55,535 nucleotides of DNA from Bacteroidia bacterium (lineage in GTDB: Bacteria; Bacteroidota; Bacteroidia; Bacteroidales; VadinHA17), in the NCBI GenBank assembly GCA_026391215.1, contig JAPLDX010000078.1, positions 1 to 55,535 of the forward strand. Direction: 5' to 3'. Both the position numbers and the translations under genes were made by a program. The notes under the pieces are model-generated. The model did not search any database. It was not told where the DNA came from and saw only the letters and a program-made list of their open reading frames with translations. Positions 18,315 through 27,608 of this stretch are shown here, piece after piece; within the stretch, counting starts at the first letter, position 1, and each line of letters begins with the position of its first letter.

Positions 18315-20027
18315 CTATTCCCTAACAGTTATTACTCCGGTTGCCTTCATAATTGCTGCCGCTTCTGACGGCAGTTTCCAGTTATTGTCAAAAATTCCCT
18401 GGGTGATGATATTATCTGATGTCTCTTTGAAAAGTACAAAATCCTTGTCTTTTTTCAGTGTTTCTACCTTTGATCCCATGAAAGAAAATCCTTCCTGGGA
18501 ACTAGTTTGTTTGGCAGGAGTCCACCACGGAAGTCCTGAATTAACAACGACATAATGGTTATTGAGCGGGAAAATATAGACCAGCCCGTAATCTTTTGCA
18601 TCAGCGTTAAGGTGCACCGGCAGCTTGTCAGCGAATTTTTCAATTATTGCATTAGTTTCTTTTGTTCCGAACAGCACCAGGTTTGAAGTTTCATAATCGC
18701 TCTGCCGTATCTCTTTATCAGATATAACACGGGGGAATACCATAATCCTCCCTCCCATTCCTGACCAGTCAGCAAGGGAAGCAACCTCAGCCTGTCTTGC
18801 TGCCAGTTCCTCCCTGGAAGGATTTCCTCCTGTACCATAGACATATACATGATTGCTGCTGACAGCAGCATACATCGGGCCTTCTGCTCCAGTCTGCTTT
18901 GAAGTCAGATTCGGAGCAAATTTCTTATTGCTCCACGTCCCGTTCACCTTCATGAATGAAACTGCATCTGAAGTCTTGAAGGTGAATGATTTCCCGTCAA
19001 CTTTTGCTGTTGCTTTCTGTGCAGGATTGAACATTGAATGTCCTGCAAGGCTGAGGGTAAATGCTTCAAGGCCGTTTGTTGTTATCTCGATATTGTTCGT
19101 TCCTGTGAATTTTGCATCAATTGTTGCAAGAGTTCCGGGGATCAGGTTATCAAATTTGACCCAGTATGCTTTATTGTATTTGAACCACTTTGTGCTGAAT
19201 TTCACCTGCTGGGGGAAGAGATCCCTGGTAAATTGTGAGAACCATTCGAAGATAAATCCGTCCTTATAGGCATATTCCCAGCTGTTGTGTCCGATACCCG
19301 GGTATTCTGTATAGTTGAACCGTGGTGTAACGGCCTCAAATTTTGCCTTCCATTCCTGCGCTGTTTTATAGAGAAAATCCTTATCCCCCACAAAAAGATG
19401 TACCGGAAGGTTACATGCATTTCCTGTCAGATCGGTTGAACCGTCAGGAGGCGCCGGACAACAGGGGGCAATTGCTGCCCATATATCAGGACGGGTAAGT
19501 CCGAGCCATATTGTTCCGCCACCGCCCATTGACAATCCCGTAAGATAAATGCGATCTTCGTCAATTGAAAAACGGCTTTTGATATCATCGAGCATTTCAT
19601 AGACATCCTGTTCGGGGATTCCCTGGTAACCGGCAGTACCTCTGGCATATGGTGCTGCAACTATATAATCTACATCTTTAAGGACAGGAAAGTATCTTGT
19701 TGCTTCCAGGTCATCCTCCACAGGGACATTACCCGGTTTTATAAAGTCAGTTCCCTGGCTGTTGCCCTGTCCGAAAGCGCGGCGTAAACCAAGCCGGTGA
19801 TTCGACCAGGCACCATGCAGAAATACTACCAGCGGGTATTTTTTTGACTCGTCAAAATTTTTCGGAATATAGATGGCATATGGCTGATCAGTTTCATCAA
19901 CCTTTGAAAAGAAAGAAAGGTCCTGCGGTCCCGGTTTCAACTTCTGGGCACATGCATTACCGGGAATCATCGTAAGAATGGCAATTACCATTAAAACCTG
20001 GCAAAAAACAGATGTAATCTTTTTCAT
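18315..20027 (-). CDS. Exported alpha/beta-hydrolase (PHB-depolymerase/prolyl-oligopeptidase-like esterase)
   Basis: 570 residues with a signal peptide (VLMVIAILTMIPGNACAQ). The catalytic domain (about residues 35-280) shows PLVVFLHGAWSN, the elbow TGLSMGGGGTIW, IAPCCPAP, a DKDFLYKTAQEW acid region and His in PGIGHNSWEYAY. A beta-rich domain follows and then a segment around residues 380-500 (YAAVSSNHVYVYGTGG, NHYVVVNSGLPWW) like the C-terminal part seen in some secreted peptidase-like hydrolases. Probably first gene of the esterase run. Confidence 0.85.
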   Translation of the reverse strand: MKKITSVFCQVLMVIAILTMIPGNACAQKLKPGPQDLSFFSKVDETDQPYAIYIPKNFDESKKYPLVVFLHGAWSNHRLGLRRAFGQGNSQGTDFIKPGNVPVEDDLEATRYFPVLKDVDYIVAAPYARGTAGYQGIPEQDVYEMLDDIKSRFSIDEDRIYLTGLSMGGGGTIWLGLTRPDIWAAIAPCCPAPPDGSTDLTGNACNLPVHLFVGDKDFLYKTAQEWKAKFEAVTPRFNYTEYPGIGHNSWEYAYKDGFIFEWFSQFTRDLFPQQVKFSTKWFKYNKAYWVKFDNLIPGTLATIDAKFTGTNNIEITTNGLEAFTLSLAGHSMFNPAQKATAKVDGKSFTFKTSDAVSFMKVNGTWSNKKFAPNLTSKQTGAEGPMYAAVSSNHVYVYGTGGNPSREELAARQAEVASLADWSGMGGRIMVFPRVISDKEIRQSDYETSNLVLFGTKETNAIIEKFADKLPVHLNADAKDYGLVYIFPLNNHYVVVNSGLPWWTPAKQTSSQEGFSFMGSKVETLKKDKDFVLFKETSDNIITQGIFDNNWKLPSEAAAIMKATGVITVRE

Positions 20028-20150
20028 TTCATTAATAATTGGTTTAACAAGTGAAGATACAGATTAATGTCCATTTTTCACAGAACCGGTTTGCCCTGTC
20101 TCAAAATAGTTTTGTAACTTAGATGATCTAAAGCGCTTAAAGATGATTTT

Positions 20151-21059
20151 ATGAGTGATAAAGCGAAAAAATGGATTTTGTGGGGAAGCATCTTCATCCT
20201 GTTACTTTCGATTGGCGGAATAGTTTATTCTACTATTATTCCATATTCCGATACTGTTGATATTTTTCAGATAACCTCTATCATGGTGGTAATCGCATCA
20301 GTACTTAACATGATATTCCTTTTAGCAAACAAATTCCAGAGCAGGAAAGGATTCAGGAAGGTCATATGGATTATGACCTGTTTTCTCCCTGTAGTGATAC
20401 TTCTCTTATTTGCCTATGATTTTAAATGGATAACTATAAATTCTGATCTGCTATATAGTCTACTATTGTCTGGAATATTAATTCTTATACCAGTAGCTAC
20501 TATGTACCTGTTTGTCCTTGACGATACCAAAACAATTATGGGAATATCAATTATTCTGTTTTATACCATTTTGAGCCTGGTATTGAAACGTTTCAATTTG
20601 GGAGATGCGGAATCACTTCTAAACATTGGACTTTTATTGATCAGCTGTGGCATGTATTTTTTTGGACTGAAATGTTTCTTTTCCATCAAGAAAAACCGGT
20701 TTCTTAAAGCTGTTTCGATTATTGCTTGTTTGCTCATTTATTTCGGCTGTTTTATAATGATGTACTCTTCTTTTACTTATACAAATACCATTCTGATTAT
20801 TTATAGTATCTCTATATTCCTTTTAACATTGATTGTCCTTATATCGTTGCCGGTATCAGGTTATATTCAATGGAGTACACAGCACAAAAGCCTTCTGAGA
20901 AAGATATTGATACCCTGGATCTTCTTCTTGCTGCTTATTTCAATCAGGTTTGTATTCCCTGATCTTAACAGCCTGTTTTTCCGAGAAGTACGGGGAGGAT
21001 TCCAGGAATTCAGGATGAATGATTATCCAGTAATCAATAAAAACGGACTGGAACCTTAA
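20151..21059 (+). CDS. Nine-helix integral membrane protein of unknown function
   Basis: 302 residues with nine hydrophobic segments, from WILWGSIFILLLSIGGIVYS to ILIPWIFFLLLISIRFVF, short polar loops and a C-terminal tail (FFREVRGGFQEFRMNDYPVINKN) of about 30 residues. No transporter, kinase or peptidase motif was recognised. Its stop is four bases from the stop of the convergent STAND NTPase gene, an unusually tight abutment. It may be unrelated to that gene or its membrane partner. Confidence 0.75.
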   Translation: MSDKAKKWILWGSIFILLLSIGGIVYSTIIPYSDTVDIFQITSIMVVIASVLNMIFLLANKFQSRKGFRKVIWIMTCFLPVVILLLFAYDFKWITINSDLLYSLLLSGILILIPVATMYLFVLDDTKTIMGISIILFYTILSLVLKRFNLGDAESLLNIGLLLISCGMYFFGLKCFFSIKKNRFLKAVSIIACLLIYFGCFIMMYSSFTYTNTILIIYSISIFLLTLIVLISLPVSGYIQWSTQHKSLLRKILIPWIFFLLLISIRFVFPDLNSLFFREVRGGFQEFRMNDYPVINKNGLEP

Positions 21060-21063
21060 TAGT

Positions 21064-23871
21064 TCACAGAAGCAGCCACATCAGGTTTCCTGATCCCGGA
21101 TCACCAAAAACTTTCTTTTCAAAGACAAATGAGTAAATCTCATTCAGACTTACAATTAGTCTACCAAGTTTCCTGTCATTTATATAATAGAGGTATTTCC
21201 CGTCAAAAGAGAACATTGGATTTGAACCTTTCAGGCTTAACATCTGGTATCCATTAGACATTGACACTATGATATCGTTCCCCAGGCGAGGAACTGCAGC
21301 ATAGAACTGACGATCGGGGGATATCTCCCAGCAATTAATGTATTGTTGTGACCAGTCAGAGTATTTGTTTCTTGCTTTTGTCAGGTAATAATCGTATAGT
21401 GAATAATTGTTATAGCTTTGTCCGAAATAAACAACTTCTGTTCGAAAAATTCCTTGTGTTTTCTCACATCCTGGCATATCATAACTGTAGTTCGAAGAAA
21501 TAATTGCTCTGTCGTTGGATGCAAACCTGGCATCGCAGATTTTTTTATTATGTGCATCCAGATTTAGACTTGTATCTGCCCATAAATACTTTTGCTTGGT
21601 ATCATTTGAGGATTCTGAAGGTAAAAAAAGTGTCGAAAGCCTGCTGCCAGAAGTATTTGTAGTGAAAGTCAAAAATCGTTCCCTCTGATAACCATTAAGA
21701 TCGCTTATCCTTAACATGCTGTCCCCTGAAGCAGTAATAATATACTTGCCGGTTTTATTAAATTCACATGACCAAACTGTATCGAGATGACCTTCAATAG
21801 TGTCATAAGGAGTAAACTTAAAAATCCTGTTATTATAATTCCAGATCAGTGCATTCTTATCCGAGGAAGCAGTGACAACAAAACGTCCGTCAGGTGAAAT
21901 ATCCAGGGAATTAACACTTCCGGTATGGCCTTCAAGCCTGTAAATGACTGTGCCGGTTGAATCATATATTTCAGCTGTATTGTCTTTTACTACAGCCAGA
22001 AAGTATTTGCCGGGAGGAAAGAAGCGGACCAGCCGGTTGTTCATCAGGTGATTTGGTGATGTTTGAAAATCAAAGATCTTTTCACCTGAACTCGTAAATA
22101 CTTCTCCTGTGCTGTTCTTGTAAATGACTGCAAAGTATTTCGCATCGTCGGACATCTCTATGACTAACACCGGATCCGGTACACTGAAAGTTGTGACGCG
22201 AGAATCCTTCAGGTCCAATAAAATAATTTCATTTCCGCTGCTCCATCCATAAAGGTGAGTGCCTGATCTGTTCATCCTGAAGGAACAGATTGAATCCTTC
22301 ACCGGGATGGAGACAGGCAGAAATTCCTGTGGTACAGAGGAATCGCCTGCAGAAATTTTCCCGTTCAAAAGTGAATGGAAGCTCCTGATAATAATTCCCT
22401 GAACAAGAGATGACAGTGTATCTTCTTCCCTTATCTTAAAAGCCGTATTTATACTAGTCAGAGGATCAACTTTCTCCTGCAAAAGTGCAAATACCGTGTT
22501 TTCCCTTATCTCCTGTGTATTTTTCTGCTTGAAGTAATATCTTATCCCTAGTCCGATTAAACCAATAAAGATTATAGCTACAATTCTTGTAAGACGTTTC
22601 AATGCTCTCTGTTGTGAATGGAGCTTTTCCTTGCTTTGTTTTACAAACTGAGTTAATGCAGGCGACAAAAATAGACTTTTTTCATATGGGGCAAGGTACT
22701 CAAGATCTTCATTGTTAAGCCAGGTTTTCCTTGTACTGAAAGCCTGGTAAGCATTTTCAACAAACTGTCGTACTTCCAGCAGTTCTTTTTCTGAAAGTGT
22801 AAATTTCTCATAGATCTTGGCAGCAAGTGCATCATGCCTCAACTCAAAATGTCCCGCTTCATCTCTCTCTCTGAGTATCCGGAGATCAACAAATTTTTCC
22901 AGGTATCTGATCAGATCAGGCTCTGATATTCCTGTGCCAAATGCTTTGATCGATTCCCCTATCTCCTGTGCGGTCATCTGTTTCTTAGTACCCTGGACCG
23001 ATACAAACGATTTAAGGATAGACATTCCTGTTTCAGGGACATCCATTTCATATACCTGCTCCTCAAGGAATTGCCCAAGCAGGTCTGATACGCTGCCGGC
23101 CCGGGCCAGCAAATCTCCGGAGAACTTAACGTTTTCTGATTCTATTTCTGCAGTTGCCAGACGGAAGATCCTGTCAAGATATATCTGCATGTAAGTAAGT
23201 TCAATTTCATTCCCTCCCGGACAAAGCTTATCTATCAATTCTTCTGAAAACCCTGTTTCTGTCTCAATCCCATATACTTTACATGGACCTTCAACTGCGT
23301 TTATGGCATTTGCCCTTTTCATCTTCTCAACCCTGAAACGATTGATAAAGATTTCGGGGAGCTCTGATTCAAACTCTGTCATCCCGGCCAGAAACTCTTC
23401 CCTGATAACGAAGATGATCCTGCATTGGGTTTCAGATTCAGATATCTCTTTTATGATCTTTATGAAGCCTTCTTTTTCTTCCTGGCTTCCGAAAATGAAG
23501 AGCTCTTCAAACTGATCGAATATCAGGAAGACCGGCTTGAAATGATCCAGGTATATTGATTGTAATCTCTCACTGACAGACTGGTTCTTCTTAAGCTTTG
23601 TGAGAGCCTCTTTATTAAATGCATCATTCAGACTGTCAATGATATTGCTCCCTCTTCTCACACTCACAGGCAGCCAGTCGCTTTCATCAAACCTTGATGC
23701 AAGTCCGCAGTTCACAAGTGATGATTTTCCTGTCCCTGAGATCCCGTATACAAGAAGCATCTTGCCCTCGAAAACCCTCCGGTAGAGTTCCGTTATTTCC
23801 TGGTCGCGGCCGAAGAAGACTTCGCGGTCGTTTATTGTATAAGCATCAAGAAACTTGAACGGGGACTTCAT
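21064..23871 (-). CDS. Membrane-anchored nSTAND NTPase with WD40 repeats
   Basis: 935 residues. An nSTAND1-type NTPase domain occupies about 1-360: FFGRDQEITELYRR, Walker A GISGTGKS (43-50), Walker B VFLIFDQFEE (114-123), VIREEFLAGM, and the winged-helix signature ELRHDALAAKIY (343-355). One transmembrane helix follows (428-446). The C-terminal part (about 500-935) is a beta-propeller with clear WD40 units (LEGHTGSVNSLDISPDGRFV, IEGHLDTVWSCEFNKTGKYI). STAND proteins are signal-sensing switches, many in antiphage or cell-death systems. The propeller is the likely sensor. It lies directly downstream of the HEPN-motif gene on the same strand. Confidence 0.9.
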   Translation of the reverse strand: MKSPFKFLDAYTINDREVFFGRDQEITELYRRVFEGKMLLVYGISGTGKSSLVNCGLASRFDESDWLPVSVRRGSNIIDSLNDAFNKEALTKLKKNQSVSERLQSIYLDHFKPVFLIFDQFEELFIFGSQEEKEGFIKIIKEISESETQCRIIFVIREEFLAGMTEFESELPEIFINRFRVEKMKRANAINAVEGPCKVYGIETETGFSEELIDKLCPGGNEIELTYMQIYLDRIFRLATAEIESENVKFSGDLLARAGSVSDLLGQFLEEQVYEMDVPETGMSILKSFVSVQGTKKQMTAQEIGESIKAFGTGISEPDLIRYLEKFVDLRILRERDEAGHFELRHDALAAKIYEKFTLSEKELLEVRQFVENAYQAFSTRKTWLNNEDLEYLAPYEKSLFLSPALTQFVKQSKEKLHSQQRALKRLTRIVAIIFIGLIGLGIRYYFKQKNTQEIRENTVFALLQEKVDPLTSINTAFKIREEDTLSSLVQGIIIRSFHSLLNGKISAGDSSVPQEFLPVSIPVKDSICSFRMNRSGTHLYGWSSGNEIILLDLKDSRVTTFSVPDPVLVIEMSDDAKYFAVIYKNSTGEVFTSSGEKIFDFQTSPNHLMNNRLVRFFPPGKYFLAVVKDNTAEIYDSTGTVIYRLEGHTGSVNSLDISPDGRFVVTASSDKNALIWNYNNRIFKFTPYDTIEGHLDTVWSCEFNKTGKYIITASGDSMLRISDLNGYQRERFLTFTTNTSGSRLSTLFLPSESSNDTKQKYLWADTSLNLDAHNKKICDARFASNDRAIISSNYSYDMPGCEKTQGIFRTEVVYFGQSYNNYSLYDYYLTKARNKYSDWSQQYINCWEISPDRQFYAAVPRLGNDIIVSMSNGYQMLSLKGSNPMFSFDGKYLYYINDRKLGRLIVSLNEIYSFVFEKKVFGDPGSGNLMWLLL

Positions 23872-23881
23872 ATTCTTAAAA

Positions 23882-23939
23882 CTTTAAACCTTAAACCTTA
23901 AACCTTAAACCTTAAACCTTAAACCTTAAACCTTAAACT
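23882..23939. repeat. AAACCTT heptamer tandem array
   Basis: Seven to eight perfect copies of AAACCTT between two same-strand genes, reading AAGGTTT on the transcribed strand. The array includes the TAA stop (23933-23935) of the upstream gene, so copy-number change there would not alter the protein. Related in core (AAGGTT) to the other tandem repeats of the window. Confidence 0.9.
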
Positions 23940-24970
23940 TCAATCCCCCCTATGGCCAACATCAGTGCCTTATACTCCTCTAGCAGAATATTGTAATTAC
24001 TCAGTGCCCTCAGATCACATTTTTCGGTAACCTCCGTTCCGAGATACATCAGATGCCCGCTCCTGTATTTTGTGTACATAAAGATGTCTTTCCTTATGTC
24101 AAATTTCTCCTTTGCATCAATTACTTCTGAGTTGGTATCAATTATCAGTGGCGACAGGTTCAGGTAATCGTCGAACGATTTGATCGACTTCATTAATAGC
24201 ACTGACTGGCTGTCGGAGAATTTTGTCTCATCAATCTCTTCGCCTTTGAAATCGGAATCGGAGCTGTTCAGGAGGTCGATAATATGATGGAACTTAGCTT
24301 CATGTATCCTTGGCTTTATGACTTTTATGTCTCTCACCGAAACAAGCCTGTATTTTGCAAAAAATGATATCCGCTGAAGTATCATTGTAAGCTTCTCCTC
24401 ATACTCGACGCACCTTTTTTCAATCTCTCCCTCATCGAGATTGATCTGGTAGTGGCCTATTTCATTCCTTTCCGGGACCCAGAAATCAATAGCAGCAAAG
24501 AACTTCTTATCGAACTGTTCATTCATCTCCGGAAGGAACCATTCAACTTTCTGTTCACTGTAGGCTGTGGCAAGCGCTCTTATCAGCCAGCAGAAGTTGC
24601 CCATTGTCAGTACCTGGAACCTGTCTGCAAACTCTTTCCTTACCTGGTCCGGCAGAACAATTTTTTTATTTGTCACATCGTACCATACCTGGCAAACCAT
24701 TACGAAACTTACAAACTGGATTGTCCGTTCGATTGTCTTAAAGATCTGGTCGAGCCTTTGCCGTCCCAGCTGACGCATTGAACCGGAGAAGAGCCTTCTG
24801 AGCTCCACTCCTGCCGGCCATGGAAAATTCTTGATAACCAGATCGGCAATGATCCGGAGGTCTATCTCTTCATTTTCATCTTTATCAGGCATATACTTTG
24901 CCAGAGCAGGACGGTATTTAACCATTTCGACAAATACCTTCTGGATAAGATCCTCATTTATAACAGCCAT
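23933..24970 (-). CDS. HEPN-motif protein paired with the STAND NTPase
   Basis: 345 residues, no signal peptide or membrane segment. The first 205 residues read as all-helical and contain R168-N-E-I-G-H173, an exact R-N-x-x-x-H match to the catalytic motif of HEPN ribonucleases. It is followed by the long helix EIEKRCVEYEEKLTMILQRI, as in HEPN folds. Residues 205-345 alternate strands (RLVSVRDIKVIKP, LNLSPLIIDTNS, RKDIFMYTKYRSGHLMYLG) and may be a sensor or binding domain. It precedes the STAND-WD40 gene on the same strand with 61 bp between. A regulated toxin-effector role is inferred. The motif could be chance; no database match was made. Confidence 0.7.
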   Translation of the reverse strand: MAVINEDLIQKVFVEMVKYRPALAKYMPDKDENEEIDLRIIADLVIKNFPWPAGVELRRLFSGSMRQLGRQRLDQIFKTIERTIQFVSFVMVCQVWYDVTNKKIVLPDQVRKEFADRFQVLTMGNFCWLIRALATAYSEQKVEWFLPEMNEQFDKKFFAAIDFWVPERNEIGHYQINLDEGEIEKRCVEYEEKLTMILQRISFFAKYRLVSVRDIKVIKPRIHEAKFHHIIDLLNSSDSDFKGEEIDETKFSDSQSVLLMKSIKSFDDYLNLSPLIIDTNSEVIDAKEKFDIRKDIFMYTKYRSGHLMYLGTEVTEKCDLRALSNYNILLEEYKALMLAIGGIEV

Positions 24971-25025
24971 AATCAGGAGATTCTACCTTTCAAAACCGGA
25001 ATTATGATCAGGTGTATATGTAAAG

Positions 25026-25913
25026 TTATTCCTTTTTTGAATTCGCAACCATCGTATTGAACAATTCAAGCTGCTCTTTCATGGCAGCAACCCTGTCAGC
25101 CGGTTCTGTGCGGCCTTCAAGCAAGATCCATCCTGAATAGCCTATACCTACAAGCAGGTCAAACAACTGCTGGTACGGGTAAGTACCTTCATTAAGCTCC
25201 CGGATATGAACAGTGTCGCCAAACCACTTGCATACACTGTTGAAGTTGGCTTCGAGTCCCGGAGGCAGCAGATCCTGCTCATTGCAGTTCCAGCACATCT
25301 TTACGTTATCCTCTGTAACCTGGTCAAATATGGCTTTCATATTTGGGATTTCCTGAGTGATATCTCCATGTACTTCCACTCTTAACAACTGACCGTAATC
25401 TTGGGCAAACTTTCCGACTTCATTCAGCGAATCAGCTATCTGTTTAATTGTTTTTACATTTGGCACCTCAGGAGGCATGTAATTTGGTTTAACCTTAAGA
25501 CCTGTTGCCCCGATATCCCTGCAGAGCTTTATGTACTCTTTTGCCTGGTCTATATTTTCGCGAAGCTTTGCCGGATCAGGACTGTGGAACTCAAAGTTGG
25601 AACCGTAGCCAATACAGATAACTGAACTGTCAGCAAATCTCTTTCTGACCTCACCACGCTGATCTGCAGTCAGGTTAATTTCAACCTTATGTGCATGTTC
25701 TGTTCTCAGTTCCACACCCATGTAACCTGCTTTTTCACAATTGGATATGAGAGTCGGAAGATCCCAGTCACTGCCCCACTGATAAGTTACCAGGCCGAAT
25801 TTCATCGCTGCCGGAACAGATCTTGCAAGCTCCGGAAAATCCCTGAAAAATGCCAGAGCTACTCCGGCACCAAGGCTGGTTTGAATAAACTGACGTCTAT
25901 TAATATATTTCAT
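25026..25913 (-). CDS. Tat-exported sugar isomerase/epimerase-like TIM-barrel protein
   Basis: 295 residues. Signal NRRQFIQTSLGAGVALAFF contains a twin-arginine motif. Barrel strands are visible as MKFGLVTYQWG, GYMGVELRTEHAH, LLRVEVHGDIT, VKMCWNCNEQD and TVHIRELNEGTYPY, ending GYSGWILLEGR. The Glu, His, Asn/Asp and Glu at the strand ends fit the metal site of the xylose-isomerase-like family, though WNCNEQD is unusual. It follows the Gfo/Idh gene on the same strand, and the pair may act on the same periplasmic sugar. Confidence 0.85.
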   Translation of the reverse strand: MKYINRRQFIQTSLGAGVALAFFRDFPELARSVPAAMKFGLVTYQWGSDWDLPTLISNCEKAGYMGVELRTEHAHKVEINLTADQRGEVRKRFADSSVICIGYGSNFEFHSPDPAKLRENIDQAKEYIKLCRDIGATGLKVKPNYMPPEVPNVKTIKQIADSLNEVGKFAQDYGQLLRVEVHGDITQEIPNMKAIFDQVTEDNVKMCWNCNEQDLLPPGLEANFNSVCKWFGDTVHIRELNEGTYPYQQLFDLLVGIGYSGWILLEGRTEPADRVAAMKEQLELFNTMVANSKKE

Positions 25914-25945
25914 AATCTTAAATTATCATGCAATCTTGCATTTTT

Positions 25946-26105
25946 CGTTTGATCGTTTGATCGTTTGATCGTTTGATCGTTCGATCGTTCGATCGTTTTA
26001 ACCTTCAAACCTTCAAACTTTCATATTTTCTCCCCTTCTCCCATTCTCCCATTCTCCCATTCTTTCTTGTACCGTCGCACCTTTGTACCGTTGTACCTTT
26101 GCACC
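25946..26105 (-). repeat. Composite tandem repeat, copy 4 (reverse orientation)
   Basis: On the minus strand it begins after the Gfo/Idh stop with GGTGCAAAGGTACAACGGTAC, continues with four GGGAGAATG-type units, then AAGTTTGAAGGTTTGAAGGTT, and ends in seven GATCGAAC / GATCAAAC units. It thus combines the unit types found separately at 2530, 4303, 5064 and 9991, and keeps the same order and sense relative to the upstream gene. Confidence 0.88.
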
Positions 26106-26125
26106 ATTAATAAGTTATGCCATGC

Positions 26126-27493
26126 TTAAACTTCTTCGGGAACTATGTAAGGTTTTCTATACTCGCGGGTGAGCAATTTATCTGCTTCCTTATCCTTGAC
26201 AAACTTTTCCGTTGTACCATCGAATGTCAGCTGCCTTCCGACCTTGTACGAGATATTTGCAAGTGCCGGAAGTGCCGATGACATATAACCTTCAAGAATG
26301 TCGCAATGCAGCGTTTCATTTTTCCCAGACCGTATAGCATCAATGAAATTGGCATAATGTGCCGAGTCGCCGGGAGGTGCCATAAATGTCGGATCAGAAG
26401 TCTTCGGACTCATATCCGATCCGGCAAACGGTTTGTCCTCACGTTTGCGGTAAGCTTTCCAGTTTCCTTCATTGATCTCAAGGTAACCTTCCGTACCATA
26501 GAACATATTGCCTATTCTGATACCAAGGCCAGCTTCTGCATGTGTATACCTTCCGCGTGTTTCAAATTCGAGGATTTTTCCATCCTTATACCTGAAGACC
26601 GATGTCTGCGTGTTCGGTGTCTCCTGCGAACATTCCTTTGGATCGATCCCGAAAATATTTCCCATGGAATAAATTGTAACAGGATGTTCATTCTTGTTCA
26701 GTCCCCAGCGGGCTATATCGAACTGGTGAGGTCCCTGGTTTGCAGTATCACCGCCGCCGGTATTCCAGTGCCAGTGCCAGTTATAATGGGTACGTTTTTC
26801 ATTATATGGCTGCCATGCTGCAGGACCAAGCCATAAATCATAATGGAGTGATGGCGGTGGTGTTCCGTCTGGTGCAATTCCAAATGAATCACGCGGTTTG
26901 AAGCATAATCCCTTTGCCATGAACACTTCACCTATGCCGCCTTCGTGAAGGAATTTAATTGCTTCCATTACACCCGTGATTGAACGGTTCTGCATTCCGC
27001 ACTGGACACGGACGTTGTATTTACGCGCTGCCTGAACCATCCGGCGTCCTTCAAGTACTGTATGACAGGCAGGCTTCTCAACATAAACATGCTTGCCTGC
27101 CTGGCAAGCCCATATTGTACCAAGTGCATGCCAGAAATTAGGAACGGCAAAAGAGACAGCGTCTATCTCCTTGTCATCAAAGACCTTGCGCATATCCCAG
27201 ACTGTTTCTGGTGTCTCTCCCGTTTTATTTATCACCTGATTGATCCGGTCAGGGAAGAATTGTTCATCGGCATCACAGAGGGTTTTTATCCAGACGTTCT
27301 TGCTTTCTTTTATAACAGACCAGTTGTCTATATGTGTACCACCCTGACTGCGGATGCCGATAACGGCAACATGAATACGATCATTTGCCCCCTGTATCGA
27401 CCTGTACGACCTGGCGCTTAATGCCATACCCCCAATGGCTAAACCTGCAGTGCCCAGAACGCTTTGTTTGATAAATTCTCTTCTTTTTGTCAT
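26126..27493 (-). CDS. Tat-exported Gfo/Idh/MocA-family oxidoreductase
   Basis: 455 residues. Twin-arginine signal (MTKRREFIKQSVLGTAGLAIG), then a Rossmann start RIHVAVIGIRSQGG, the diagnostic VYVEKPACHTVLEGRRMVQAA (Glu-Lys-Pro) and a C-terminal substrate domain rich in Trp and His (YDLWLGPAAW, HYNWHWHWNTGGGDTANQGPHQFDIARW). This is the long Bacteroidota/Planctomycetes exported branch with tightly bound NAD(P). Predicted to oxidise or dehydrate a sugar, possibly C3 of a glycoside, in the periplasm. Confidence 0.9.
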   Translation of the reverse strand: MTKRREFIKQSVLGTAGLAIGGMALSARSYRSIQGANDRIHVAVIGIRSQGGTHIDNWSVIKESKNVWIKTLCDADEQFFPDRINQVINKTGETPETVWDMRKVFDDKEIDAVSFAVPNFWHALGTIWACQAGKHVYVEKPACHTVLEGRRMVQAARKYNVRVQCGMQNRSITGVMEAIKFLHEGGIGEVFMAKGLCFKPRDSFGIAPDGTPPPSLHYDLWLGPAAWQPYNEKRTHYNWHWHWNTGGGDTANQGPHQFDIARWGLNKNEHPVTIYSMGNIFGIDPKECSQETPNTQTSVFRYKDGKILEFETRGRYTHAEAGLGIRIGNMFYGTEGYLEINEGNWKAYRKREDKPFAGSDMSPKTSDPTFMAPPGDSAHYANFIDAIRSGKNETLHCDILEGYMSSALPALANISYKVGRQLTFDGTTEKFVKDKEADKLLTREYRKPYIVPEEV

Positions 27494-27608
27494 CTTATAA
27501 TAGTTTTATTTAATACCCTTCTTTTGATAATATAAATTTAACCGTTTTTATTATACGGTTACCGATAGTTATGAAGAAGTTCTTAATTTTACTATAACAA
27601 AAGCAAGG

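Noticed and set aside
25946..26105. CRISPR array, suggested by regularly repeated units
   Set aside because: Units are 8-9 bp in direct tandem with no unique spacers of 25-40 bp, and no cas gene is present.
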